Both the position numbers and the translations under genes were made by a program. A stretch of DNA of 64,000 nt from Fagopyrum homotropicum (lineage: Eukaryota; Streptophyta; Magnoliopsida; Caryophyllales; Polygonaceae), in NCBI GenBank assembly GCA_033239125.1, contig BSWB01000003.1:131120320-131184319 (forward strand). Direction: 5' to 3'. The notes beneath the pieces were generated by a model. The model searched no databases. It saw only the letters and a program-made list of their open reading frames with translations, and had not been told where the DNA came from. Positions 1-11,598 of this stretch are shown piece after piece (the first letter of the stretch is position 1; each line of letters starts with the position of its first letter).

Positions 1-1294
1 AGGTTCTCTCTATAAGGGTTGTTGAGGCTGCGATATAGAAAGATCTAAAGACAAGAATTATGTTCAAACTAACTATCTAAAACTTCAGGATATGACTCTC
101 CAAAGTAAAGAATAACAAGCACAATTAAAATCTTAATAAAGGATGTTGAGTCTCTTTATTACCCAAATCTTGAAATCTTAATCTAATAAACGTAGAATCA
201 GGTTTGAAGTGTCTTCATACATTCAATTAGAGGGTAAAAAGGTTAATCAAGGTTGGGATTTAGGCAAAGATTAGTTTTGGTTAAAGATTGATTCAATTAA
301 AGTTCGTCAGAAGAATAAATCGCCCTGTTCATAAGAAAATCGGTCGATTTTCCCCAAGAACCGCCCGATTTTCCTGTTTATCGCAAAACTAAAATCTAAA
401 CTCTCAGGGTCCTAATGTTTGAATGAGTTCAGTCTATCATCATCTAAGCCTTAATCATCAACTATTCTCCCCAGAATCACAAAGGTTTTAGCCAACCATT
501 TTCAAAAACGAATCAAATTAATTATGGAGAGAAAGATCGCAAAGAAACCGAATCTTGAATAAAGAATTCCAATAAGCTTCAAATCTGTAAACGATTGTCA
601 AAACGACTCAAGGTATCTCCTAAACAACTCAAATTCGTGCTCAAAAACAACAAGTATTTCAATGAACAAAGAGATCTCACAACTAGAATCAAGATTAGCT
701 TTCCGGCAAAGAGTTCTTCAATCTCCTTTCAAGAATCTTCAATTCCTCTCAAACGTGTAAAGATTTCCCGCTGCGGCCTCCTCGTTTTCGTTCCTAGGGT
801 TCTCCTCTATAGTTTCTTGCAAGTGGGCCGTTTGGCAAAACTCTCCTCTAGCCCAAATTAATTGGGCTTTGTGTCGTCTTTTCATTTGGCCGAAAAACAT
901 AATAAATCGACCCAGTCGATTTACACACAAAACCGTTCGATTTCTTTAGGGGAAAATCGTCCGATTTATGTGTAAATTGGCACGATTTTCTTCAACAGAA
1001 AGTGCTCTTCTCTTGGCTCGTCTTCTATGCTTCTCCTTTGCAATTCCTTAGCTCTTCATGAACCCTTTAAGACTCCTTTAGCTTCCTTAACATCCTTAAA
1101 TGCTCCTTGCTCCGCTTTTGCTTCCAATTCCACTCCAATTACCTATAATTCATCAAAAACTCGTGTAGACCTCTATTTCCGACAAATGATTGAATAGAAC
1201 ATAAAAGTCATACAAAATCTCTCTAAATGCAAGGTAAACTGAGGCAATCTTCTGTAATATGCATGAATATGATGATACATAATTCATGTCATCA
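1..1294 (-). repeat. LTR M, Athila-type, cut by window edge
   Basis: This is an LTR in minus orientation whose left part lies outside the window. The backbone (the GGTTGTTGAGGCTGC repeats near base 20 and the flanks of the U5 palindrome) resembles the LTRs of element D. Its palindromes are of the AATCGGYCGATT type instead, at about 314-374 and 901-990. The right end reads ATGTCATCA at about 1294, where sequence typical of an Athila 3' spacer begins. No polypurine tract adjoins that border, so this looks like an insertion or a recombination junction rather than the 3' LTR of J. The target-site duplication cannot be checked. Confidence 0.6.
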
Positions 1295-1506
1295 TCCACC
1301 AATAAGCTTTGCTTATTTTTTACTTTTTTACTTTTTGGGATGCATGGACAAAGGTGCACAATAACCGAAGCCTAGGAGATCAGCAATCATCAATTTCTCG
1401 ACATGCCTCAAACCCTTGATGCACATACCATGACCCGTTAGGAATATCGCTCAATCCGACTTTGGCAAGACACAAACACCCGGCTATGTGAATGGTGCCA
1501 AGTTAC
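1295..1506 (-). mobile_element. Element J, 3' spacer fragment c
   Basis: This non-coding piece matches the 3' spacer of element D at about 32440-32605. Both contain the stretch reading CCGAAGCCTAGGAGATC and the stretch CCCGGCTATGTGAATGGTGCC. It is separated from fragment 3187-3411 by solo LTR K, and the two pieces read through once K is removed. It belongs to the minus-strand element J, whose own 3' LTR is not visible. Confidence 0.7.
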
Positions 1507-3181
1507 TGTTCGCCACTTAGCGTGCGTGCAAATAAGTCTTAAATTTATAAAACTAGAAATCAAGCAAGCGAACCCACAGTGTACGGATCGACGTAGTTAA
1601 GCAAGAATTCCAGAGTATCGAACACAGGGATTTGGGGGGAACAAATTCAATTATAGGTTATCAAGCGAGTAAATGTAAGAAGCTTTTCAAATATTGGGAA
1701 AACAACAATCCTAAAGATCCAGGAATCCAGCTGTGGCAATCGATTCAAGATATACTAAAGATATAAGGACAGAGTTAAGGTATGCAAAGGTATACGAATG
1801 TAAGATAATCGTACGGTGAAGTTCCAAAAACCTTATATGACTCACCTAAAAGACACTCTCTATAAAGGTTGTTGAGGCTTCAATATAGAAAGGTTCTAAA
1901 GGTAAGAATTAATGTCAAATACCCAAACTTGTAATCCAAGGATCAAGACTAACTAAACCGATTAAGGTTGTGACACTTACAATCGAGGTAGAGGTTGTTG
2001 AGGCTTCACTACCACCTAGAAAAGGCAAGCCAAGACTAAGTTAAAGCAAATCTTTAACTTTGGATTAAAGTAAAAGCAAGTTCGTAAACTGACACAAAAT
2101 TACGGGTAGTTCTTGAGTTCCACGGCCGTGGAAGCTCAAGAACAGACCGTGGATTAGGGTTTGTCGGCGATTCTCTCTAACTCTCAAGGTCCAATCTGTT
2201 TACGATCAATCTATCATCATCTAAGCCACAACTATCAACCCTTCACCTTAGAATAGTTAAAGGGTTTTAGCCAACAACAGTCATATTGATATCAAATTCA
2301 AGGTTTAAAAGAATGAAAGATGAAAACTTCCGAAAACCTTCAATAACAATAACGTCAATAGATTTGGAATAACACAAACAATCACGAATCTTAGATAAGA
2401 AAGAAGAACGGGATGTCAATCCGTCTTCAAATCAAACCTAAATGAGAAGCGAAATCTTCTCACGAACAATCTTCCAAATCTTCAACTCTTCCGTCAATCC
2501 GGAAATCTCAATAGCAAAGCGCAATTCTCTCAATCACAATCTCCGCAAGATGTGAAATTAGGGCAATTCCAAGCGTAAGTGAAGATGCGTCTAAGCAGAG
2601 GTGACGGAATCTCTCTTCGTCCGTCCTTTTATAGTGTAAGATAAAATATAAGCCCGGCCCGATTGCGTAGGAGATCGTGGCTTAAAGTGTGGCGAAAAAG
2701 ATCGCCAAGATCACGGTCGTGGAAGGGTTCCACGGCCGTAATTTAGAGCGTGGAAACTGTCACGGTTTGACACAACTCTTCCACGGCCGTAGAAGTTGCT
2801 GGAATGAACCACGCTTCCCTTGCCAAGGTTCCACGGCCGTGGACTTGAACGTGGAATGTAGTACGGCCGTATTTTAGAGCATGGTTTAGGGCTAGAACGT
2901 GATTCTTCCTTTCCTCGTGCTATTCTTCAAGTTAGCACATCCTTAGCTCCTAGGAATGTCCTCAATTCATGGACATGCTTCATCAAACTCCATTCTCACT
3001 CAATCCGTTCGGAAATAGCTCTTAATTGCCTACAATCAATCATAAAGCTTGTGTAGATCTCTATATCGATATTATAGACAAACTAGCTCACAAATACATC
3101 AATGCTTAATCAATGACTATCAATATGGATGAAATACACTTAGAAAACGTGCCTAAAATATCACAATATTTCATGCTAACA
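1507..3181 (-). mobile_element. Solo LTR K, Athila-type
   Basis: The 1675-bp unit starts TGTTCGCC and ends GCTAACA. It is flanked by the exact 5-bp duplication GTTAC at 1502-1506 and 3182-3186. There is no internal domain, so this is a solo LTR left by LTR-LTR recombination. On the minus strand a TATA box (CTATAAAA) lies at about 2627-2635. A palindrome cluster of the CCACGGCCGTGG type lies upstream of it at about 2711-2885. A single large inverted repeat lies downstream at about 2097-2156. It belongs to the same family as the LTRs of elements A and D. Confidence 0.92.
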
Positions 3182-3415
3182 GTTACTCATCATCATGATT
3201 GACTTCCCCAAACCTATTTGTTTCTTTCTAATTTCCAGCCATCATCTCAACTTTTCCTTTACTTGCTTTTCACTTTTGCTTGCTTCCAAATTCCCGGATA
3301 GGTAAAGGGAGACAAATATGTATATGAGGGGCTAAGCATGATCAAGAAGAAGAAGAGAAGAGAATGAATTGCCTTAATCATCCTAGGAAGAAAGTGAGAG
3401 AACTCATCATGTGGT
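3182..3415 (-). mobile_element. Element J, 3' spacer fragment b
   Basis: This is the continuation of the J 3' spacer between solo LTR K and element A. It matches element D at about 32605-32840, including the phrase GACTTCCCCAAACCTATT and the conserved CCCGGATAGGTA. The last five bases, GTGGT, are the left target-site copy for element A. No coding sequence is seen. Confidence 0.7.
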
Positions 3416-3994
3416 TGTTAGCATGAAATATTGTGATATTTTAGGCAAATTTTCTAAGTATATTTGATTCATATTGATAGTCTTTGATTGAGCATTGTTG
3501 CAATTGTGAGCTAGTTTGCCTATATTGTCGATATGGATGTCTACACAAGCTTTATGTTGATTATAGGTGATTGAGAGTCATTTCCGAACGGAATTTAGCA
3601 AAGAAGAGTTGATTGAGTATGTCCATGGATTAAGGGCATTCTTAGGAGCAAAATGGAGTTCAACTTGAGGAATGCACGAGGCTAGGGAAGAATCACGTTC
3701 TTGCCCTAAACCACGCTCTAAAATACGGCCGTACTACAAACCACGTTCAGTTCCACGGCCGTGGAACCTTGCAAGAGAGGCGTGATGCATTCCAGTAACT
3801 ATTACGGTCGTGGAATCCATGGTTCAAACCGTGACACTTTCCACGCTCTAAATTACGGTCGTGGAACCTTCCACGGCCGTGATCTTGGCGATCTTTTTCG
3901 CCATATTTTGAAGCCACGATCTTTTGAAGATTGGGCCGGGCCGATATTTTATCTTGCCCTAAAAAAGGACGGACGAAGAGAGATTCCGTCACCT
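3416..3994 (+). repeat. Truncated 5' LTR of element A
   Basis: It starts TGTTAGCATG and matches the start of the 3' LTR at 9851 almost base for base up to the CACCT at about 3994. There the sequence jumps into reverse transcriptase. It keeps the U3 palindrome cluster (about 3710-3890). The TATA box has decayed from CTATAAAA to CTAAAAAA at about 3958. Confidence 0.9.
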
Positions 3995-3998
3995 TGAA

Positions 3999-6071
3999 GA
4001 TTGAGAGAAGTGTCAATTTATGGTTAAGGAAGGAATTGTATTAGGCCACTTAGTCTCTAGTAGAGGGATAGAAGTAGACAAGGCTAAGATAGAGACCATA
4101 GAGAAGCTTCCTCCCCCAATTTCGGTGAAAGGGATAAGAAGTTTCCTAGGACATGCTGGATTTTATAGACGTTTCATTAAGGACTTCTCTAAGATATCAA
4201 AACCTCTCACTAATCTATTGATGAAGGATGCGGTTTTTGAGTTTTCGCAGGAATGTTTGGATGCGTTTAACACCATTCGGCAAGCTCTAATTTCAGCACC
4301 TATTATCCAACCCCCGGATTGGACTCTTCCCTTTGAGATTATGTGAGATGCTAGTGACGGAGCTATTGGAGCTGTTCTTGGACAACGAAAGGAAGGGCGA
4401 ACCCATGCCATATACTATGCTAGCAAGACGCTAGATGAAGCGCAGCTCAACTACGCCACTACCGAGAAAGAATTTCTAGCCATTGTCTATGCTATTGACA
4501 AGTTTCGCTCTTATCTTGTAGGTGCAAAGGTGATTGTCTACACGGATCATGCTGCGATCCGGTATCTCCTTGCGAAGAAAGATGCGAAGCCAAGGCTAAT
4601 TAGATGGATTCTTCTCCTACAAGAATTCGATCTTGAGATCCGCGACAAGAAAGGTTCAGAAAATTCTGTTGCGGATCATTTGAGTCGCCTAACACATCTA
4701 GAGGACGACCATTTGCCCATCGATGACTCCTTCCCGGACGAACACCTACACCTTATTGAAGAGTGCATCGATGTGATCTCCAAAGGTAACGAACCATGGT
4801 TTGCTGATTTTGTTAACTATTTGGTTTGTCAGGAGATACCGCCCGGACTATCCTACGCACAAAGGAAGAAGTTCTTTAAGGACGTCCGGGAATACTATTG
4901 GAACGAGCCTCTCCTCTTTAAGAGAGGTCCGGATGGCATCATTCGGCGATGTGTGCCGGAAGATGAGATGCAAAATGTCATCCGTCATTGTCATTCACTA
5001 CCTTGTGGAGGACACGCTAGTTCGAACAAGACTAGCGCAAAGGTATTGCATTCTGGATTCTTTTGGCCTACTTTGTTTAGAGATGTGCAATCCTTTGTTT
5101 CTTACTGCGATGCTTGTCAAAGAACAGGCAATATCTCTAGAAGGAATGAGATGCCCCTCAACAACATCCAAGAGGTGGAGATTTTCGACGTGTGGGGAGT
5201 TGATTTCATGGGACCATTCCCATCCTCTTGTGGAAACCAATACATACTATTGGCGGTGGATTATGTTTTTAGATGGGTGGAAGCAATTGCCTCTCCCACA
5301 AATGATGCTATGGTGGTGGTTAAGTTCTTTAACAAGACCATCTTCCCGCGATTTGGGACGCCAAGGACGATCATTAGTGATAGAGGTTCTCACTTCATTG
5401 ACCGGCGCTTTGAAGCTCTTCTAGCTAAGTATGGGGTTACTCACAAGATCGCTATCCCTTACCATCCACAAACAAGTGGACAAGTTGAGATCTCAAATAG
5501 GGAGATCAAAGGAATTCTAGAGAAGACGGTTTCAAGGACTAGGAAGGATTGGTCCTTGAAGCTTGACGATGCATTGTGGGCATACCGGACTGCATACAAG
5601 ACTCCCATAGGAACCACACCATACAACCTTGTGTATGGGAAGTCTTGTCACTTACCGGTAGAGTTGGAGCACAAAGCGTTTTGGGCTATCAAGTGGTTGA
5701 ATTTCAGCATGAAAAAAGCGGGAGAGAAGCGACTCCTAGACATCAATGAGCTGGATGAACTCTGCTTGAACGCTTATGAAAACGCTAAGATCTATAAGGA
5801 GAGAGCAAAGCGTTGGCATGATAAGCATATCATTCCAAAGGACTTCAAAGAAGGAGATCAAGTTCTCCTCTTCAATTCAAGGCTTCGTCTCTTTCCAGGT
5901 AAGCTTAAATCTCGTTGGACCGGACCTTTTCTAATTAAGCGTATTTTTCCCCATGGTGCAGTTGAAGTATGGGGTGAAACGAGCGGAAGCTTTAAGGTGA
6001 ACGGCCAACGACTCAAGAAGTATACGCCGGAACTCCAAACTGAAGAATTCGCACCTACCGCACTCGAATAA
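3999..6071 (+). pseudogene. Element A pol remnant: RT thumb, RNase H, integrase
   Basis: The reading frame holds the last part of reverse transcriptase (the thumb region with FLGHAGFYRRFI), then RNase H and integrase. A Trp codon near 4005 and a Cys codon at about 4344 have become TGA. After that the frame is open for about 574 codons to the TAA at 6071. RNase H keeps the DASD, TEKE and YTDH acidic residues. Integrase has an HHCC zinc finger ending CDAC and a D,D-35-E triad: counting from the Met at 4530, D225, D284 and E320. No chromodomain is seen at the C-terminus, which ends about 200 residues after the triad. Gag, protease and the catalytic part of RT are absent because of the deletion at 3994. 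The integrase half is intact by eye. Confidence 0.93.
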
Positions 6072-6106
6072 GTGCGAGATTGGTCTAGCTACGGACCTTA
6101 AACAAA

Positions 6107-6133
6107 GCGCTTCTTGGGAGGCAACCCAAGGTA
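6107..6133 (+). other. Post-pol RNA hairpin, CTTGGG-AGGCAA-CCCAAG
   Basis: A 6-bp stem with an AGGCAA loop lies 36 bases after the pol stop. The same structure follows pol in elements D and J and follows the ORF of element I, with paired base changes in I. The sequence after the stem reads CAAGGTAATG, which resembles a 5' splice site. The role is unknown. It may serve expression of the downstream ORF by splicing or another route (inference). Confidence 0.7.
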
Positions 6134-6900
6134 ATGCATTCTTATTCTTGTTTTCGATTCATAGTTTAGCTTAGAATAGACGTATTTGCTTTGTTTTTTT
6201 TGCCTCGATTTCTTCCGGTATGTTCGTGTTTTTGGATGAAGGAACGATGGAAAAGGAAAAGAGGAGGATAATGTTGAAGAAAAGTGACGAAATCTGGACT
6301 TTGGAGCTTTACAGAGGGTTCCACGGCCTAAACCACGGTCGTGACATCTACAGTACCCGTAATTTTCAAAAGCCTTTGAAAAATCACCAAAACCACGGTT
6401 CCGTACATTTCCACGGCCGTGGAACACCCCGACAGACCGTGATTTTCAAAATTTTGCCTGTGACTATATAAACCACGTTCTTCACAAATTTCACCACAAA
6501 AACCCCTCTTCCACGACCTAAAAGCCGAATCCACGCCTTCTCTCTCAATTCCTCGTTTCCTAATCATTTTCAACGATTCTTCTTCCTAAACTGAAGCAAA
6601 TTCGACCACAAACAAGATCCAAGCGACAAATCGAGCGGAAATTCACCAAAGAACGCGCAATTCGGATTTTTCAATCCGAAAAATAGGTTTTTCCTCTCTT
6701 CTTGATTCTTGTCGATTTGGTTCGTTTTTGTTAGTGATTTTAGGAAGAACTGATTGAGATTGGAAGAAATTAGATTAGGACTGCCTGTTGTTGAGATTTA
6801 GTGCTGATTTGCTGAGATTTGCGATTTTCGGAGACGAATCACGGTCTCTGGAGGAATTACGGCCGTGATTTCTATAGAACAGCCCGTAATTTTGAACAGA
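6134..6900 (+). promoter_or_regulatory. Element A spacer between pol and ORF3, with palindromes
   Basis: No gene is seen here. Full and half palindromes of the CCACGGCCGTGG type lie at about 6318-6445, including TTCCACGGCCGTGGAA at about 6409. More half-sites lie at 6840-6890, just before the ORF start. A TATATAAACC string at about 6465 could be a promoter for the downstream ORF (inference). Element D has the same arrangement at 34833-35597. Confidence 0.55.
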
Positions 6901-8482
6901 ATGGACTTTGTGAGAAGAGTTTCGGGGAGGATAAAAGAGAAGAAGAATGATCAGAATAAGAAAAGGAAGGGTAATCCCTCCTCCTCCTCATCCTCTAGGG
7001 CACCACCACCCTCTTCCCCTTCACCTCCATCCTCACCTTCACCTCCATCCTCACCTTCACCTCCATCCTCACCTCCTCACCCTAGAGTCCCGACCATACA
7101 TGAGGATCATCTCTATGCACTCGAGAGGATCAAGGAGAGGGCTGTGATTGATCCTAGATACTTGTTGTTGGAGGATCTAGCTCCTCTCAACATTGTGGAT
7201 GATCTTACTTGGCTCTTGGATAGAGGCGGACTAGTTGTCTTCTCGGCTATCCGAGAAGACGCTTATGAGGAGATTACACGGGAGGTTGTGACGTCTTTCG
7301 AGCACAGCCATGTAGACAGGACCGTCTCTTTCCGTCTTATGGAGAGAGACTATCATTTTAGCATCCGTGAGTTTGGGACCTTTTTCGGGTTTCATGAGAC
7401 CTTTAATGGTCGATTTCCTAGTGGCGTTTACGCCAAGGACTTTTGGGAGGAGGTTGCGATGATTTACGCCGACGAGGACAGTTGGCAACCTGCTGATACC
7501 AAGGCTAGGTTGATGTACCACCTAGCCTTGAAGATAGCTCACCGTGTTCTTTCGGAGTGTCTCTTTCCTAGGACGGAGACGCCCCAAGACGGATGAGCTC
7601 TTTTTGCTTTACTCCATGTTGTATGGACGCCGTGCTGATTGTGCTACTCTCTTGGCTGCTACTATGAGCAAGCTCAAGAACAAGAAGAAGGGCAACATCG
7701 GATATGGTGGGATAGTTACCCACATTGCCAGGAGCTTAGGTGTTGATTTTTCTGCTTGCAACCGTATACCGACCGTACCTTTAGGGCTACATGCTTTCAT
7801 GACTAGGGGTCTCATCTTCCCCACGCATAGAGGTCCGCCTTATGCGGGCATGCCTTGGGAGAGTAGGACGGGTAGGGGCATAGAGTGGCTGCCGGAGTAC
7901 TCCATTATGGCGGGATGCCATAATTGGAAGGAGACGTTCGTTGTTATGCATGCGAACAGGATAGTAGCTCCCCCATATGTTCCACCACCGGTTGTTGAGG
8001 AGGAGGACATGAGAGATCAGTTTGAGGGTGGAGGAGGAGCTGAGCAGGAGTTTGGCACGTTTCCGGATCAGCCGGAGGCGGCCCCCGATGTACCGAGACG
8101 CTCTCCACGTCCAGCTAGAGCTTCAGGCTCGTCTTCTCGCCGCGCTAGCGTGAGTGAGAGGCCTACGTGGATGACCACACCTCCCACATGGTATGGCGTT
8201 CCCCCTCCTTGGTCCACAAAGCAGCCAGCAGCACCAGCACCAGCACCAGCACCATCCGACGCTCCAGCATGGTACAGTCAGGCTCCGGGATGGTATGAGC
8301 AGATGCCGGATTGGGCTACTGGCCTTTCAGAGAGAGTAGGAGCATTGGAGATCCGAGCCGATGCTAGAGACGGACGCTTAGACGACCTCGACCACATGAT
8401 GAGAGACGTCTACCGCCAGCAGTTTGGGCGGTTCTATGATCCTAGCTTCTCTCCATTCCCGCCTCCACCAGCGCCGCAGTGA
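6901..8482 (+). pseudogene. Element A ORF3 (Athila ORF1-like), frameshifted
   Basis: The protein belongs to the family found after pol in Athila-type elements, often called env-like and similar to Pfam ATHILA ORF-1. It has a basic start, a Pro/Ser-rich segment, a conserved globular region with DDLTWLLDRGG, a Pro/Trp repeat region and a coiled-coil tail. The first frame runs 6901-7596 and the second continues to 8482. Compared with element D, about 8 bp are missing near 7587, which breaks the frame. No signal peptide or transmembrane segment is seen, so a true envelope role is doubtful. The function of the family is unknown. The start is the ATG at 6901, matching the start in D. Confidence 0.85.
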
Positions 8483-8571
8483 TGAAGATTTGATGATTGA
8501 CCGTTCGCTTTAGACATTCCACCGCCACTTTGTGAGTTTCTTTTTCTTTTCTTCTTTTCTTTCTTTCTTTT

Positions 8572-8610
8572 GAACATTAGGGACAATGTTCGTCCTAAGT
8601 ATGGGGTGGG
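8572..8610 (+). other. Hairpin plus internal polypurine-like tract, element A
   Basis: GAACATT and AATGTTC pair around the loop AGGGAC. TAAGTATGGGG follows immediately. The same hairpin-plus-purine unit recurs right before the 3' LTR at 9812-9850 with a different stem but the same loop. It may be a second site for plus-strand priming (inference). Confidence 0.6.
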
Positions 8611-9811
8611 ATGTACTAAAAGTTTGTAATAACTTCTACTCACTATGTTTGCTTTTATTCGAGACTATCATTGCATGTTCATTATATTTTTGCACGTTTT
8701 ATTACCGCATTGCATGAAAAAGAACTTGAAAAACCCATAAAAATTGAAAAATTTTGAAAAATTTGTGCTTCTAATGAATTGAGATGATTTCCATGATAAT
8801 CACTACTTGTGAATTGAGTTTGATGACAATTGCATGCTTAAAAGAATAGTGAATTGAAAAGAATTTGAATGAATGAATTATACCTCTTTTGCAAGTTTCA
8901 TAATGTGATGAATATTGTCTAAATCATGTTGAGAAATTGAAGTTGAAATCACACTATGAGTTCTTATACTTCTTGTTGAGATGATTAAGGCAATTCGATT
9001 TTTCTTTCTTCTTTCTTTGATCATTTTAGCTCTTCATTGAAATATTAGCCTTCTCTACCTATCCGGGAATTTGGAGAAGTGAATGAAAAAGGCATGTTTG
9101 ATGTGGGAGGGTCATGAGAGCAATTATTTCCAATCAAAAGAATAGAAAGAAATTGTAGGTTTGGGGAAGTCAATCATGACGATGAGTAACTCGGCACCAT
9201 TCACATAGCCGGGTGTTTGTGTCTTGCCAAAGTCGGATTGAGCGATATTCCTAGCGGATTATGGTATGTGCGCTAAGGGTTTGAGGCATCTCATAAAAAT
9301 TGAGAAACGCCAATCTCCTAGGCTTCGGTTTTTGTGCACCTCTGTCCATAACTCCAAAAGTAAAGTCGAAAAATGAAAAGAAGAGAGCGAAGCTCTAAGT
9401 TGAAAGTGTGCGGGAACCGCAAAAGAAGAAGAAGGAGTAGGTGTCCACTTTCCCGGATTCATGCACCACATTCATTAAAAGTTTCCTTCCCTTCCACATT
9501 CTAGACCTTTTCTTTGAAAGTCCTTAAGATCAAAAGAATGTTATATGACTTGGTGATCTAAATTGAAGTTTCTTATGATTGATTTTGATAATGGTTGAAG
9601 GTTATGATGCTTGTATAGAAGTTTGAGTGATTCATGAATTTTCTTTGCTTTTTACTCTTTGATTAAGTGTATGAAAGTTTGATAAACGATTGAAGCAAGG
9701 TTTGAGAATGATCTATTAATCTTTAGAAGGCACATTCATCCAAAAGAAGTATTGCTTTGAGAAGGTACACATATTTCATCCTAACTCTTGTTTTAAAAGC
9801 TTTTGAAAGAC
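8611..9811 (+). other. Element A 3' spacer, non-coding
   Basis: This 1.2-kb stretch has no supported gene. It is conserved in elements D, J, I, F and N: blocks such as CCCGGCTATGTGAATGGTGCC and CCTATCCGGGAA recur in all or most of them. Conservation without an ORF suggests cis-acting or non-coding RNA function (inference). Confidence 0.65.
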
Positions 9812-9850
9812 CTTGCTTAGGGACAAGCAAGTGTTAAGTATGGGGTTATT
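9812..9850 (+). other. Pre-LTR hairpin and polypurine tract, element A
   Basis: CTTGCTT (9812-9818) pairs with AAGCAAG (9825-9831) around AGGGAC. The tract TTAAGTATGGGG follows and ends just before the LTR start at 9851. This is the expected place for plus-strand priming. The stem is kept with paired changes in elements D, I and F. Confidence 0.75.
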
Positions 9851-11598
9851 TGTTAGCATGAAATATTGTGATATTTTAGGCACGTTTTCTAAGTATATTT
9901 GATTCATATTGATAGTCTTTGATTGAGCATTGTTGCAATTGTGAGCTAGTTTGCCTATATTGTCGATATGGATGTCTACACAAGCTTTATGTTGATTATA
10001 GGTGATTGAGAGTCATTTCCGAACGGAATTTAGCAAAGAAGAGTTGATTGAGTATGTCCATGGATTAAGGGCATTCTTAGAAGCAAAATGGAGTTCAAAT
10101 TGAGGAATGCACGAGGCTAGGGAAGAATCACGTTCTTGCCCTAAACCACGCTCTAAAATACGGCCGTACTACAAACCACGTTCAGTTCCACGGCCGTGGA
10201 ACCTTGCAAGAGAGGCGTGATGCATTCCAGTAACTATTACGGTCGTGGAATCCATGGTTCAAACCGTGACACTTTCCACGCTCTAAATTACGGTCGTGGA
10301 ACCTTCCACGGCCGTGATCTTGGCGATCTTTTTCGCCATATTTTGAAGCCACGATCTTTTGAAGATTGGGCCGGGCCGATATTTTATCTTGCCCTATAAA
10401 AGGACGGACGAAGAGAGATTCCGTCACCTCGCTTTAGGCTTACGCTTACGACCTCTGCTTAGACGCGTTTACACCCTCGCTTAGAAGCATTTACATCTCG
10501 TTGGAGATCGACGTTCGTGCTTGGATTTTCCCTAATCTCGCACTTTTGGTGGAGATTGCTGTTGAGATTTCCGGATTGGCGGAAGATCGAAGTTTTTGGA
10601 AGATTGTTGCAAGACTATTTCTCTTCTTGTTTAGGTTTGATTTAGAAGACGGATTGACATCCCGTTCTTCCTTCTTTCCTAAGATTGTGTTTGTTTGCCT
10701 TATTCTGAATCTATTGACAACATTCGTTCTTGATTGTGACTTTGAGATTGGTTTGGAGTTTATTGAAGGTTTTCGGAAGTTTTCATCTTTCAATCTTTTA
10801 ATTCTTGAAATTGATATCAATATGACTGTTATTGGCTAAAAACCCTTAACAATTCTAAGGTGAAGGGTTGATAGTTGTGGCTTAGATGATGATAGATCGA
10901 TCGTAAACAGATTAGATCCTGAGAGTTAGAGAGAATCGTCGACGAACCCTAAATCACGGTTTGTTCTTGAGTTCCACGACCGTGGAATCTCAAGATCCAA
11001 CCGTAATTTTCCTTAAGTTTACGAACCTACTTTTACTTAAATCCAAAGTTAAAGATTTGCTTTAACTTAGTTTAGGCTTGCCTTTTCTAGGTGGTAGTGA
11101 AGCCTCAACAACCTCTACCTCGATTGTGAGTGTCACAACCGTAATCGGTTAAGTTAGTCTTGATCCTTGGATTGCAAGTTTGGGTATTTGACATTAATTC
11201 TTACCTTTAGATCCTTTCTATATTGAAGCCTCAACAACCTTTATAGAGAGTGTCTTGTAGGTGAGTCATACAAGGTTTTTGGAACTTCACCGTACGATTA
11301 CCTTACATTAGCATACCTTTGCATATCTCAACTCTGTCTTATTATCATTAAGAATATCTTGAATCGATTGCCACAGCTGGATACTTGGATCTTTAGGATT
11401 GTTGTTTTCCCAATATCTTCAAAAACTCTCATATTTACTCGCTTGATAATCTACAATTGAATTTGTTCCCACCCAAATCCCTGTGTTCGATACTCTGGAA
11501 TCCTTGCTTAACTACATCGATCCGTACACTGCGGGTTCGCTTGCTTGATTCTAGTTTTATAATTAAAACTTATTTGCACGCACGTTTAGGGGCGAATA
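9851..11598 (+). repeat. 3' LTR of element A
   Basis: The 1748-bp LTR runs from TGTTAGCATG to GGGGCGAATA; the expected terminal CA has become TA. The TATA box CTATAAAA is at 10394-10401. Upstream, at 10144-10320, is a cluster of palindromes including TTCCACGGCCGTGGAA at about 10186. Downstream, at about 10950-11010, is a half-site, full-site, half-site inverted repeat. The end matches the start of solo LTR K in inverse orientation. Confidence 0.92.

Larger units (their letters stand above)
3416..11598 (+). mobile_element. Element A, Athila-type gypsy, large 5' deletion
   Basis: This plus-strand element has a truncated 5' LTR fused directly to the end of the reverse transcriptase. It continues with RNase H, integrase, a post-pol ORF, a 3' spacer, a polypurine tract and a complete 3' LTR. 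The flanks GTGGT (3411-3415) and GTGGC (11599-11603) differ by one base and look like the target-site duplication. The flanking sequence on both sides is the interrupted 3' spacer of element J. Gag, protease and most of the reverse transcriptase are missing, so A could not move alone. Confidence 0.9.

Noticed and set aside
1..1294. LTR M as the missing 3' LTR of J
   Set aside because: The palindrome version and backbone differ from the J 5' LTR, and no polypurine tract lies at the border.
4801..5424. Second frame overlapping integrase of element A
   Set aside because: It is a shadow of the integrase reading frame; the in-frame integrase motifs explain the sequence.
10491..10839. Frames on both strands in the U5 of element A
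   Set aside because: They are open by chance in LTR sequence; the equivalent LTRs K and D do not keep them.
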